From assembly GCA_019114925.1 (NCBI GenBank), contig DXEO01000181.1:1-9689 (forward strand): a DNA stretch of 9,689 nt, read 5' to 3'. The position numbers were made by a program, and so were the translations under genes. A model generated the notes under the pieces. It was not told the origin of the DNA and did not search any database. It saw only the letters and a list, made by a program, of their open reading frames with translations. How positions within the stretch are numbered: the first letter of the stretch is position 1; each line of letters opens with the position of its first letter. Below, in pieces: positions 1-8,778 of the stretch. The stretch is from Candidatus Corynebacterium faecipullorum. GTDB taxonomy: Bacteria > Actinomycetota > Actinomycetes > Mycobacteriales > Mycobacteriaceae.

Positions 1-479
1 CCCGCGAGACCCTAGACCACTCCATCATGTACATCTTCGCCGTGGCCCTCCAGGACGGCGAGTGGGATTACGAGACCTCCTACTCTGATGAGCGCAAGCA
101 CCGCCAGGACACCATCGACCTGTGGCACAAGATTTCCACCGTCGAGGACCCAGAGTGGACCCGCCGCTACCACTCCAACGACCTGGATGAGAAGGCTTTC
201 GGCGGCAAGGCTGTCATCACCTTCAAGGACGGCACTGTGATTGAGGATGAGCGCGCGGTGGCCGACGCCCACCCGCTCGGCGCCCGCCCCTTCGGCCGCG
301 AGGAGTACATCAACAAGTTCAAGAAGCTCGCCGCCGGCAAGGTCTCGGAGGAGGAGCAGGAGCGCTTCCTCGCTGCCGCCCAGAACCTGGAGAACCTCAC
401 TGACCTGAACGAGCTCAACGTTCGCCTCACTGACGAGGCCATCGCCACCGCACCCGAGACCCCGAAGGGACTGTTCTAA
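1..479 (+). CDS. prpD: 2-methylcitrate dehydratase PrpD, C-terminal part (5' end outside window)
   Basis: Partial gene, open from the window edge; the first full codon is at position 3 and the TAA stop at 477-479, giving the last 158 residues of a protein whose family is usually near 500 aa. PrpD dehydrates 2-methylcitrate to 2-methyl-cis-aconitate, the second step of the cytosolic methylcitrate cycle. The visible part belongs to the MmgE/PrpD family: a run LDHSIMYIFAVALQDG near its start, a KDGT segment (FKDGTVIEDE), then HPLGARPFGREEY, which resembles the conserved basic/Gly motif before the C-terminal helix that ends the family. The catalytic N-terminal all-helical domain is outside the window and cannot be checked. 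The ATG at 27 is internal, not a start, because the frame and family similarity continue upstream of it. prpB starts on the base after the stop, so the two genes share an operon. Identity is well supported, partly because prpB and prpC follow. Confidence 0.93.
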   Translation, partial: RETLDHSIMYIFAVALQDGEWDYETSYSDERKHRQDTIDLWHKISTVEDPEWTRRYHSNDLDEKAFGGKAVITFKDGTVIEDERAVADAHPLGARPFGREEYINKFKKLAAGKVSEEEQERFLAAAQNLENLTDLNELNVRLTDEAIATAPETPKGLF

Positions 480-1412
480 ATGGCTGGCCTATTTGGCTCC
501 ACTATCAGCAATGCCGACAAGCGCAAGAGCTTCCGGGAGGCTCTGAACGCACCGCAAATAACCACGCTGCCGGGTGCCTTCAACCCGCTCACCGCGCGGC
601 TTATCCAGGACATTGGTGGCTTTGGAGGCGTCTACGTCTCCGGCGCGGTGCTGGCCAATGACTTGGGCCTGCCGGATATCGGCCTGACCACGCTCACCGA
701 GGTAGCGCAGCGTGCCGGGCACATCGCCCGCGCCACGGATTTGCCGGTGCTTGTCGACGCCGACACAGGCTTCGGCGAGCCCATGTCCGCCGCCCGCACC
801 GTCGCCGCGCTGGAGGACGCAGGTCTGGCCGGCTGCCATCTGGAAGACCAGGTCAACCCGAAGCGCTGCGGACACCTCGATGGCAAGGAAGTGGTGCCGA
901 CGGATCTCATGGTTCGCCGTATCACCGCCGCCATCAACGAGCGCCGCGATGAGAATTTCATCATCTGTGCGCGCACGGATGCCGCTGGCATCCACGGCAT
1001 CGATGAGGCCATCGAGCGTGCCAAGGCCTATGCCGACGCCGGCGCGGACCTCATCTTCACCGAGGCTCTCTACTCGCCGGAGGACTTCGAAAAGTTCCGC
1101 GCCGCCGTGGATACCCCGCTGCTGGCCAACATGACGGAGTTTGGCAAGACCGAGCTGCTATCCGCCAAGCGCATCGAGGACTTGGGCTACAACGCTGTCA
1201 TCTGGCCGGTATCCACCCTGCGCGTGGCCATGGGTGCTACCGAAGAGTTCCTGCGTGACATGCAGGAAACCGGCCTGCAATCCGAGGAGTGGCTCGAGCG
1301 CATGCAGCACCGCTCCCGCCTCTACGAGCTTGTGCGCTACGACGAGTACAACGCCTTCGACCAGAGCGTCTTCACCTACTCCAAGGACGGCTACAAGCCC
1401 ACCTTCGACTAG
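480..1412 (+). CDS. prpB: 2-methylisocitrate lyase PrpB
   Basis: 310 aa, a usual length for the family. PrpB cleaves 2-methylisocitrate to pyruvate and succinate, the last methylcitrate-cycle step. It belongs to the isocitrate lyase/PEP mutase superfamily (TIM barrel, Mg2+-dependent). Visible signatures are the DADTGFGE segment (Asp93 and Asp95, metal-binding positions in the family) and the lyase signature KRCGH at 128-132, with Cys130 as the catalytic cysteine. A loop rich in Asp/Glu (LEDQVNPKRCGH) precedes it, as expected, and ARTDA near 165 supplies the conserved arginine. The KRCGH-type short protein and the prp context separate it from the longer isocitrate lyase AceA. The ATG directly follows the prpD stop (TAA-ATG, no spacer). 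Its Shine-Dalgarno-like GAAGGGA (464-470) lies inside the prpD coding end, 9 nt before the start, so translation is probably coupled. Confidence 0.96.
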   Translation: MAGLFGSTISNADKRKSFREALNAPQITTLPGAFNPLTARLIQDIGGFGGVYVSGAVLANDLGLPDIGLTTLTEVAQRAGHIARATDLPVLVDADTGFGEPMSAARTVAALEDAGLAGCHLEDQVNPKRCGHLDGKEVVPTDLMVRRITAAINERRDENFIICARTDAAGIHGIDEAIERAKAYADAGADLIFTEALYSPEDFEKFRAAVDTPLLANMTEFGKTELLSAKRIEDLGYNAVIWPVSTLRVAMGATEEFLRDMQETGLQSEEWLERMQHRSRLYELVRYDEYNAFDQSVFTYSKDGYKPTFD

Positions 1413-1462
1413 GGCACACGGCCTGAAACTCACACCAGAACCCACTAAAAGGAGAAAACACC

Positions 1463-2611
1463 ATGTCTGAAACCCCAGAGATCCGCAAGGGCCTGTACGG
1501 CGTTGTCGTGGACGAGACCGCCGTATCCAAGGTTGTCCCGGAGACCAACTCCCTGACCTACCGCGGCTACCCGGTGCAGGAGCTGGCTCGCTACTGCTCC
1601 TTCGAGGAGGTTGCCTACCTGCTGTGGAATGGCGAGCTGCCGACCCAGGATGAGCTGGTCCGATTCTCCGCCCGTGAGAAGGCACTGCGTCATTTGGACC
1701 GCCACCTCATCGACCTGATCACCTCCATGCCGAAGTCCTGCCACCCGATGGACGTGCTGCGCACCGCGGTCTCCTTCATCGGATCCCAGGATCCGGAGGA
1801 GTACACCAAGGACTCCGAGCACATCCGCCGCACCGCACTGGAGCTGATGGCGAAACTGCCGACCATCGTCGCGCTCGACATCCGCCGCCGCCGTGGTGAG
1901 GGATACATCGAGCCTTCCCGCAAGAAGGGCTTTGCGGAGAACTTCCTGTGGATGGTCTTCGGTGAAGAGGAAGGCTCGCCGGCCCTCTCGCGCTCCGATA
2001 TCGAGGCCTTTGATAAGTCCCTCATCCTCTACGCCGAGCACTCCTTCAACGCCTCCACCTTCGCGGCCCGCGTGGTCACCTCCACCATGTCGGATACCTA
2101 CTCCGCTGTTACCGCAGCTATCGGCGCCTTGAAGGGTCCGCTGCACGGTGGTGCTAACGAGGCCGTGATGAAGAACTTCCTCGAGGTTGGTGACCCGGCC
2201 CAGGCGGAGGAGTGGACGCTGAACAAGCTCAAGAACAAGGAGCTCGTCATGGGCTTTGGTCACCGCGTCTACAAGAACGGTGACTCCCGTGTTCCGACCA
2301 TGGAGGCCGCCTTCCGCGAGCTGGCCAAGGATCACGGCCAGGAGCAGTGGGTGGAGATGTACGAGAAGATGGCGAAGACCATGTACGAGAACACCTCCAT
2401 TAAGATTCAGCCGAACCTTGACTTCCCGGCTGGCCCTGCGTACCACATCCTGGGCTTCGACATTGAGTTCTTCACCCCGATCTTCGTGATGGCCCGCATC
2501 ACCGGTTGGACCGCGCACATCGTGGAGCAGAACGAGCGCAACTCCCTGATCCGCCCGCTGTCTGCCTACAACGGCAAGGAGCAGCGCTCCGTTCCGCCGA
2601 AGCAGATTTAA
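1463..2611 (+). CDS. prpC: 2-methylcitrate synthase PrpC
   Basis: 382 aa. Catalyses the condensation of propionyl-CoA with oxaloacetate to 2-methylcitrate, the entry step of the methylcitrate cycle. It is a short citrate-synthase-family protein (type I citrate synthases are about 430 aa). The catalytic triad of the family is visible: His228 in GPLHGGANE, His267 in the signature GFGHRVYKNGDSR, and Asp320 in NLDFPAGPAYHILGF. The N-terminus (GLYGVVVDET, then LTYRGYPVQEL) matches the start of methylcitrate synthases rather than GltA. Paralogous citrate synthases can have both activities, so function rests on family plus the prpD-prpB context. The ATG has a strong SD (AAAAGGAG, 1447-1454) 8 nt upstream, and the prpB-prpC gap is 50 nt. 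It is the last gene of the operon, ended by the hairpin at 2634-2679. Confidence 0.95.
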   Translation: MSETPEIRKGLYGVVVDETAVSKVVPETNSLTYRGYPVQELARYCSFEEVAYLLWNGELPTQDELVRFSAREKALRHLDRHLIDLITSMPKSCHPMDVLRTAVSFIGSQDPEEYTKDSEHIRRTALELMAKLPTIVALDIRRRRGEGYIEPSRKKGFAENFLWMVFGEEEGSPALSRSDIEAFDKSLILYAEHSFNASTFAARVVTSTMSDTYSAVTAAIGALKGPLHGGANEAVMKNFLEVGDPAQAEEWTLNKLKNKELVMGFGHRVYKNGDSRVPTMEAAFRELAKDHGQEQWVEMYEKMAKTMYENTSIKIQPNLDFPAGPAYHILGFDIEFFTPIFVMARITGWTAHIVEQNERNSLIRPLSAYNGKEQRSVPPKQI

Positions 2612-2633
2612 GAGAAGCGGAACTAATCAGAGC

Positions 2634-2679
2634 AAACCAGCGCACGAAACTTTCTTCTTGTGCGCTGGTTTCTTCTTTG
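2634..2679 (+). terminator. Intrinsic terminator after prpC
   Basis: A perfect 12-bp inverted repeat, AAACCAGCGCAC (2634-2645) and GTGCGCTGGTTT (2660-2671), separated by a 14-nt loop and followed by a T-rich run (TTTCTTCTTTG). It starts 22 nt after the prpC stop. It should separate prpDBC transcription from pyc, so pyc needs its own promoter. The arms are A-rich on the left and T-rich on the right, so weak function on the other strand is possible, but no minus-strand gene ends here. Confidence 0.88.
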
Positions 2680-2709
2680 TCCGACTTATGTGCGGCGTGT
2701 GGATTTCTA

Positions 2710-2725
2710 TTGACCTATATGTCGA
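2710..2725. promoter_or_regulatory. Candidate operator/promoter element upstream of pyc
   Basis: Near-palindrome GACCTATATGTC (2712-2723), in which 10 of 12 positions are symmetric, plus a matching T/A pair at 2710 and 2725. The centre TATATG resembles a corynebacterial -10 hexamer (TANANT-like), but no convincing -35 sits at the usual spacing. It is 73 nt upstream of the pyc GTG, in the only spacer between the prpC terminator and pyc, where a pyc promoter must lie. Assignment as promoter or operator is inference from position and symmetry only. Confidence 0.25.
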
Positions 2726-2781
2726 TTCTCGCCCGCGTTGTCGCCTCGGACACTATCCTTGTCTTCGTATTGTTCCTATCT

Positions 2782-2788
2782 GAAAGGA
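2782..2788 (+). promoter_or_regulatory. Ribosome binding site deciding the pyc GTG start
   Basis: GAAAGGA lies 9 nt before the GTG at 2798 and is the only good SD in the leader. It fixes pyc to the GTG rather than to the in-frame TTG at 2738, which has no SD and would add 20 residues unlike the family. AGGA (2785-2788) could pair with TCCT (2793-2796) in a small 4-bp hairpin that hides the SD; this is probably too weak to matter. Confidence 0.75.
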
Positions 2789-2797
2789 TCACTCCTA

Positions 2798-5700
2798 GTG
2801 TCTGATACCGCCCACAAGTCCTTTTCTAAGATCTTGGTGGCCAACCGCGGTGAGATTGCCGTGCGTGCCTTCCGTGCTGCCTTTGAGGTTGGTTCCAAGA
2901 CCGTTGCGATTTATCCCAAAGAAGACCGCAACTCCTTCCACCGCGCCTTCGCGGACGAGGCCGTGCGTATTGGTACTGAGGGCCAGCCGGTTAAGGCTTA
3001 TCTCGATATCGACGAGGTTATTCGCGCCGCCAAGAAGTCCGGTGCGGATGCCATTTACCCGGGTTATGGTTTCCTTTCGGAGCGCGCTGATTTGGCCCGC
3101 GCTTGCCGTGACAACGGCATTAAATTCATCGGCCCCACCGCGGAGACCTTGGACCTGACCGGTGATAAGGCCGCCGCAGTGGCTGCAGCTGAGGAAGCTG
3201 GGCTGCCGACTCTGAAGGACTCGAAGCCCTCGACGGACGTCGACAAGCTGGCGGAATACGCCCAGGACTTTGAGTTCCCCGTCTTCGTGAAGGCAGTGGC
3301 CGGCGGCGGTGGCCGCGGGATGCGCTTCATTGAGAACGAGGCGGAGCTGAAGACCAAGTGTGCTGAGGCTTCCCGCGAGGCGGAGGCCGCCTTCGGTGAT
3401 GGCAATGTTTACCTCGAGACCGCGGTCATTCGCCCGCAGCACATTGAGGTGCAGATTCTGGCTGACTCCCAGGGCAACGTCCTGCACCTGTATGAGCGAG
3501 ACTGTTCCGTGCAGCGTCGCCACCAGAAGGTCGTGGAGATCGCCCCGGCGCCGACGCTGGACCCGGAACTGCGTGACCGTATCTGTGCGGACGCTGTAAA
3601 GTTCTGCGAGCACATCAACTACCAAGGCGCCGGTACCGTCGAGTTCCTCGTCGATGAGAAGGGCAACCACGTCTTCATCGAGATGAACCCGCGCGTGCAA
3701 GTGGAGCACACCGTGACCGAGGAGGTCACGGGCGTGGACATCGTGAAGTCCCAGATGCAGATTGCCGCGGGCCTCTCCCTGGAGGAGTTGGGCCTGAAGC
3801 AGGAAGATATCCACATCACCGGCGCGGCGCTGCAGTGCCGTATTACCACCGAGGATCCCTCCAACGGCTTCCGCCCGGATACCGGCACGCTGACCCAGTA
3901 CCGCTCGCCGGGCGGTGCCGGCGTGCGTCTGGACGGTGCAACGGCCGTCGGCGCGGAGATCTCCCCGAACTTTGACTCCCTGCTGGTGAAGATGACCTGT
4001 CGTGGAGTCAACTTTGAACAAGCCGTGGCACGTGCGCAGCGTGCGCTCAATGAGTTCACCGTTGCTGGCGTGGCCACCAACATCGGCTTCCTGCGCGCTT
4101 TGCTGCGCGAGCCGGACTTCGTCAACACCCGCGTGGACACCAGCTTCATTCCGGAGCACCCGGACCTGCTGAAGGCCCCGCCGGCCGTGGACGAATCTGG
4201 CCGCATCATCGATTACATCGCTGACGTGACCGTCAACAAGCCGAACGGTGAGCGCCCGACCACCCTTCGCCCCTTCGATAAGCTGCCGGATTTGGACTTT
4301 AACTCCGAGCTGCCGCGCGGTTCCCGCGACGACTTGCTGGAGCTGGGCCCGAAGAAGTGGGCAGAAAAGATCCGTAAGCAGGACGCTCTGGCGGTCACCG
4401 ATACCACCTTCCGCGATGCCCACCAGTCCTTGCTGGCCACCCGCGTTCGCGGTACCGCTCTGGTCACGGCTGCTGAGGCCGTAGCCCGCATGACCCCAGA
4501 GCTCTACTCCGTGGAGGCATGGGGTGGCGCCACCTATGACGTGGCCATGCGCTTCCTCAAGGAGGATCCCTGGGTCCGCCTGGACCTGCTGCGTGAGGCC
4601 ATGCCGAACCAGAACATCCAGATGCTGCTGCGCGGCCGCAACACCGTGGGCTACTCGCCGTACTCCAACGAAGTGTGCACCGGCTTCGTGCAGGAGGCCG
4701 CCAAGTCCGGCGTGGATGTCTTCCGCATCTTTGACGCGCTGAACGACGTCACCCAGATGCGTCCGGCTATCGACGCAGTCTTGGAGACCAACACCACCGT
4801 GGCTGAGGTTGCCATGGCCTACTCCGGCGACATGTGTTCCCCGGATGAGAAGCTCTACACGCTGGATTACTACCTCAAGCTGGCCGAAGAGATCGTCAAC
4901 ACCGGCGCCCACGTCCTGGCCATTAAGGACATGGCGGGCCTGCTGCGTCCGGAGTCCGCATCCAAGCTGGTCATGGCTCTGCGCAAGGAGTTCGACCTGC
5001 CGGTTCACGTGCACACGCACGATACCGCAGGCGGCCAGCTGGCCACCTACTACGCGGCGGCCCTCTCCGGCGCGGACATCGTCGACGGAGCCTCCGCACC
5101 GCTGGCGGGAACCACCTCTCAGCCTTCGCTGTCCGCCATCATCGCGGCGTTCTCGAACTCCTCGCGTGATACCGGCATCTCCCTCAAGGCAGTCTCTGAT
5201 CTAGAGCCCTACTGGGAGGCAGTGCGCCAGCTCTACCAGCCGTTCGAGAAGGGCATTCCTGGACCGACCGGCCGCGTATACCGCCACGAGATCCCGGGCG
5301 GCCAGCTGTCCAACCTGCGCGCGCAGGCTACCGCGCTGGGCTTGGAGGACCGCTTCGAAATCATCGAGGACACCTATGCTGCGGTGAACGAGATGCTCGG
5401 CCGCCCGACCAAGGTGACCCCGTCCTCCAAGGTGGTTGGTGACCTCGCCCTGCACCTCGTGGGTGCTGGCGTAGACCCAGCTGATTTTGAGGCCAACCCC
5501 ACCAAGTACGACATTCCGGATTCCGTCATCGCCTTCCTGCGCGGTGAGCTCGGTACGCCTCCGGGTGGCTGGCCGCCGCTGCGCGACAAGGTCCTGGAGG
5601 GCCGCGCGCCTGGCGACGTTGCTGTAAAGCCCGTCCCCGAAGAGGAGAAGGCGCACTTGACCTCGGATGATTCCACCGAGCGCCGTGCTTCCCTCAACCG

Positions 5701-6229
5701 CCTGCTCTTCCCGAAGCAGTTCGAGGAGTTCAACGAGTTCCGCCGCACCTACGGCAATACCGAGGCGCTGACGGATACCGTCTTCTTCTACGGACTGGAA
5801 GAGGGCAAGGACATCATCGTCCACCACTTCCCGGAGGGCTCCAACGACCGTGCGGATCTTAAGCCGATCACTTTGCGTCTTGACGCGATGGGCGAGCCGG
5901 ACGAGAAGGGCATCCGTAACGTGGTGCTCAACGTCAACGGCCAGATCCGCCCGCTCAAGGTGCGTGACAAGAACGTAGAGTCCACCGTCGCCACCGTGGA
6001 GAAGGCCGACCCGTCCAACGATGGCCACGTGGCCGCACCGTTTGCCGGCGTGGTGAACCCGACTGCCAAGCCTGGCGACGAGGTCAAGGCCGGCGACCAG
6101 ATCGCTGTCATCGAGGCCATGAAGATGGAAGCCTCCATCTCCGCCACCAAGGATGGCACCATCGAGCGCGTCGCCATTGGCGCCGCCACCAAGGTTGAGG
6201 GCGGCGACCTCATCGCCGTCATCAACTAA
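2798..6229 (+). CDS. pyc: Pyruvate carboxylase (single-chain, biotin-dependent)
   Basis: 1143 aa from the GTG at 2798, close to the usual length of about 1140. Makes oxaloacetate from pyruvate, bicarbonate and ATP in the cytosol: the anaplerotic step, and a refill of the oxaloacetate used by PrpC. Domains in order: biotin carboxylase (about 8-460) with LVANRGEIAVR, the ATP-grasp glycine loop GGGGRGM at 169-175, and the catalytic stretch E295-x-N297-x-R299 to E303; a linker/tetramerisation region (about 460-525); carboxyltransferase (about 527-800) with DTTFRDAHQS from 535, Lys710 in AIKDMAGLLRP (the carbamylated lysine position of the family) and metal ligands His739 and His741 in HVHTHD; and a C-terminal biotinyl domain with EAMKME, biotin on Lys1109, 34 residues from the end. 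All key residues are present, so it should be active. Transcribed alone, between the prpC terminator and the hairpin at 6239-6283. Confidence 0.97.
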   Translation: MSDTAHKSFSKILVANRGEIAVRAFRAAFEVGSKTVAIYPKEDRNSFHRAFADEAVRIGTEGQPVKAYLDIDEVIRAAKKSGADAIYPGYGFLSERADLARACRDNGIKFIGPTAETLDLTGDKAAAVAAAEEAGLPTLKDSKPSTDVDKLAEYAQDFEFPVFVKAVAGGGGRGMRFIENEAELKTKCAEASREAEAAFGDGNVYLETAVIRPQHIEVQILADSQGNVLHLYERDCSVQRRHQKVVEIAPAPTLDPELRDRICADAVKFCEHINYQGAGTVEFLVDEKGNHVFIEMNPRVQVEHTVTEEVTGVDIVKSQMQIAAGLSLEELGLKQEDIHITGAALQCRITTEDPSNGFRPDTGTLTQYRSPGGAGVRLDGATAVGAEISPNFDSLLVKMTCRGVNFEQAVARAQRALNEFTVAGVATNIGFLRALLREPDFVNTRVDTSFIPEHPDLLKAPPAVDESGRIIDYIADVTVNKPNGERPTTLRPFDKLPDLDFNSELPRGSRDDLLELGPKKWAEKIRKQDALAVTDTTFRDAHQSLLATRVRGTALVTAAEAVARMTPELYSVEAWGGATYDVAMRFLKEDPWVRLDLLREAMPNQNIQMLLRGRNTVGYSPYSNEVCTGFVQEAAKSGVDVFRIFDALNDVTQMRPAIDAVLETNTTVAEVAMAYSGDMCSPDEKLYTLDYYLKLAEEIVNTGAHVLAIKDMAGLLRPESASKLVMALRKEFDLPVHVHTHDTAGGQLATYYAAALSGADIVDGASAPLAGTTSQPSLSAIIAAFSNSSRDTGISLKAVSDLEPYWEAVRQLYQPFEKGIPGPTGRVYRHEIPGGQLSNLRAQATALGLEDRFEIIEDTYAAVNEMLGRPTKVTPSSKVVGDLALHLVGAGVDPADFEANPTKYDIPDSVIAFLRGELGTPPGGWPPLRDKVLEGRAPGDVAVKPVPEEEKAHLTSDDSTERRASLNRLLFPKQFEEFNEFRRTYGNTEALTDTVFFYGLEEGKDIIVHHFPEGSNDRADLKPITLRLDAMGEPDEKGIRNVVLNVNGQIRPLKVRDKNVESTVATVEKADPSNDGHVAAPFAGVVNPTAKPGDEVKAGDQIAVIEAMKMEASISATKDGTIERVAIGAATKVEGGDLIAVIN

Positions 6230-6238
6230 AAGAACGAT

Positions 6239-6283
6239 GAACCCCCTCCCGTCTGGAGTAAAACACCAGATAGGAGGGGGTTC
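6239..6283. terminator. Convergent hairpin between pyc and the GNAT gene
   Basis: Long inverted repeat: GAACCCCCTCC (6239-6249) pairs with GGAGGGGGTTC (6273-6283). After one mismatch and one G-T pair, TCTGG (6252-6256) pairs with CCAGA (6266-6270) around a 9-nt loop. It begins 9 nt after the pyc stop and ends 12 nt from the GNAT stop, so it serves two converging units. On the + strand there is no U tract after the stem (TTCGCG follows). On the minus strand a moderately T-rich stretch (complement of 6226-6238) follows, so intrinsic termination looks better for the accBC-GNAT unit. Confidence 0.8.
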
Positions 6284-6295
6284 GCGCGTGCGGTA

Positions 6296-6853
6296 CTAGA
6301 AACGCTTGAGCATCACGTGGGCATCCGGGCGGCCCGGGACGTCGATGTCGACGAAGCCCTCGGATTCATAGAGCTTGCGGGCGCCGGTGTTCTCCGGCTC
6401 AATCCACAGCGAAATGGCCGGGGCTTGCTGCGCCTCGGCGAGGTCGCAGGCGTTGCGCAGGAGGCGTCGCCCAGCGCCCAAGCCCCTGTAGCGGGACTCC
6501 ACCGCAAGGAAGAGCTCGGGGATCTCCTCAGGATCCAGGTCGGTGGCCCACTGGGACTCATCAAAAGGATCCGCCTCGGGGTTGCCTGTGTAGGCAGCAC
6601 CTTTCGCTTCAGTGGTGTAGTAGCGCAGCCACGCACCACCGACCGGTACGCGATGGCTGGAGACAGCGATGACACCGCCGTCGACATGGGGAGACCACTC
6701 ATCGATGTACAGCCCCACGTCAGGTGTGTGGAAATCCCCGATATGGGCTTCCTCGTTACCGAGGACATCGGCGAGGAAAAGGAGGCGGGAGAGGTAGGTA
6801 CGGTCGTGCTCCTTGGCCAACCGTACGCCGAACTCAGAATCGTTAACGCTCAT
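6296..6853 (-). CDS. GNAT family N-acetyltransferase, substrate unknown
   Basis: 185 aa. GNAT enzymes transfer an acetyl group from acetyl-CoA to an amine. The acetyl-CoA pyrophosphate loop is clear: R123-G-L-G126-A-G128 in ESRYRGLGAGRRLL, preceded by the beta strand PELFLAVES. The following helix (RNACDLAEAQQ), the strand AISLWIE and motif B, NTGARKLYESEGF (155-167), complete the fold. The first 100 residues lack a motif I can tie to a substrate, and no signal peptide or membrane segment is seen. It lies 11 nt downstream of accBC on the same strand, so it is probably cotranscribed and uses the hairpin at 6239-6283 to end. Start choice: the ATG at 6853 is the only in-frame option that keeps the N-terminus, but its AAAGG is only 1 nt away, too close for a normal SD, so translational coupling to accBC may matter. 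Function is not inferred beyond the family. Confidence 0.85.
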   Translation of the reverse strand: MSVNDSEFGVRLAKEHDRTYLSRLLFLADVLGNEEAHIGDFHTPDVGLYIDEWSPHVDGGVIAVSSHRVPVGGAWLRYYTTEAKGAAYTGNPEADPFDESQWATDLDPEEIPELFLAVESRYRGLGAGRRLLRNACDLAEAQQAPAISLWIEPENTGARKLYESEGFVDIDVPGRPDAHVMLKRF

Positions 6854-6864
6854 GCCTTTCGAGG

Positions 6865-8637
<1,773 letters not shown>

Positions 8638-8645
8638 AGCAGGAA

Positions 8646-8654
8646 CCCTCCTCC
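8646..8654 (-). promoter_or_regulatory. Ribosome binding site deciding the accBC GTG start
   Basis: On the minus strand GGAGGAGGG ends 8 nt before the GTG at 8637, an almost ideal SD. It selects the GTG over the in-frame TTG at 8694, which would place this SD inside the coding region and add 19 residues not expected in the family. Confidence 0.88.
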
Positions 8655-8664
8655 ATTTTTTCTG

Positions 8665-8681
8665 ATAGGACTGCGTACTAT
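8665..8681. promoter_or_regulatory. Candidate operator in the accBC leader (proximal dyad)
   Basis: Inverted repeat ATAGgAC-TGC-GTaCTAT, with 6 of 7 arm positions symmetric, 27 nt upstream of the accBC GTG. Its size (17 bp, short spacer) fits a dimeric TetR-type repressor. FasR, known to act on accBC in C. glutamicum, is of that family, but I cannot confirm its site sequence from memory, so the link is inference. Confidence 0.3.
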
Positions 8682-8689
8682 TCTTGCAC

Positions 8690-8721
8690 ACCAAAACATG
8701 AGGATACCTTCACATCTTGGT
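8690..8721. promoter_or_regulatory. Candidate operator in the accBC leader (distal dyad)
   Basis: A 32-bp region symmetric about 8705/8706: ACCAA (minus-strand sense also ACCAA) at both outer ends, and TGAgG/CcTCA around a central TA. 11 of 16 paired positions match, plus one G-T. It lies between the sulfurtransferase terminator and accBC, where the accBC promoter must be. The symmetry is seen; a role in regulation is inferred. Confidence 0.25.
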
Positions 8722-8728
8722 TTCGTGT

Positions 8729-8764
8729 CAAAAAATAAACCCGCACCAGCGTGGATGCGGGGTT
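8729..8764 (-). terminator. Intrinsic terminator after the rhodanese-like gene
   Basis: Read on the minus strand: AACCCCGCA (8764-8756) pairs with TGCGGGTT (8745-8738), with one bulged C; inside, CCA (8754-8752) pairs with TGG (8748-8746) around a 3-nt loop. A T tract (TTTATTTTTT) follows at once. It starts 14 nt past the stop at 8779, so the gene is transcribed separately from accBC, which must have its own promoter. Confidence 0.88.
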
Positions 8765-8778
8765 AATTCGGCGTGTTC

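Noticed and set aside
27..29. ATG at 27 as the start of a small independent gene
   Set aside because: The frame is open to the window edge and codes LDHSI just before it, in keeping with PrpD; it is an internal methionine.
1413..1462. Possible regulatory element or internal promoter between prpB and prpC
   Set aside because: The 50-nt gap holds only the prpC SD; I see no hairpin or hexamer pair.
1445..2518. 357-codon minus-strand open frame opposite prpC
   Set aside because: Antisense shadow of prpC, with no domain motifs and no RBS of note; same GC third-position effect.
2738..2797. TTG-initiated N-terminal extension of pyc by 20 residues
   Set aside because: No SD before the TTG, the added residues do not resemble pyruvate carboxylases, and a good SD sits before the GTG at 2798.
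2795..5020. Long open frame of 741 codons on the minus strand opposite pyc
   Set aside because: It lies wholly antisense to pyc, whose domains and catalytic residues are complete. Its product is rich in His, Val, Leu, Gly and Arg, as expected from reverse reading of GC-biased codons, and it shows no recognisable domain.
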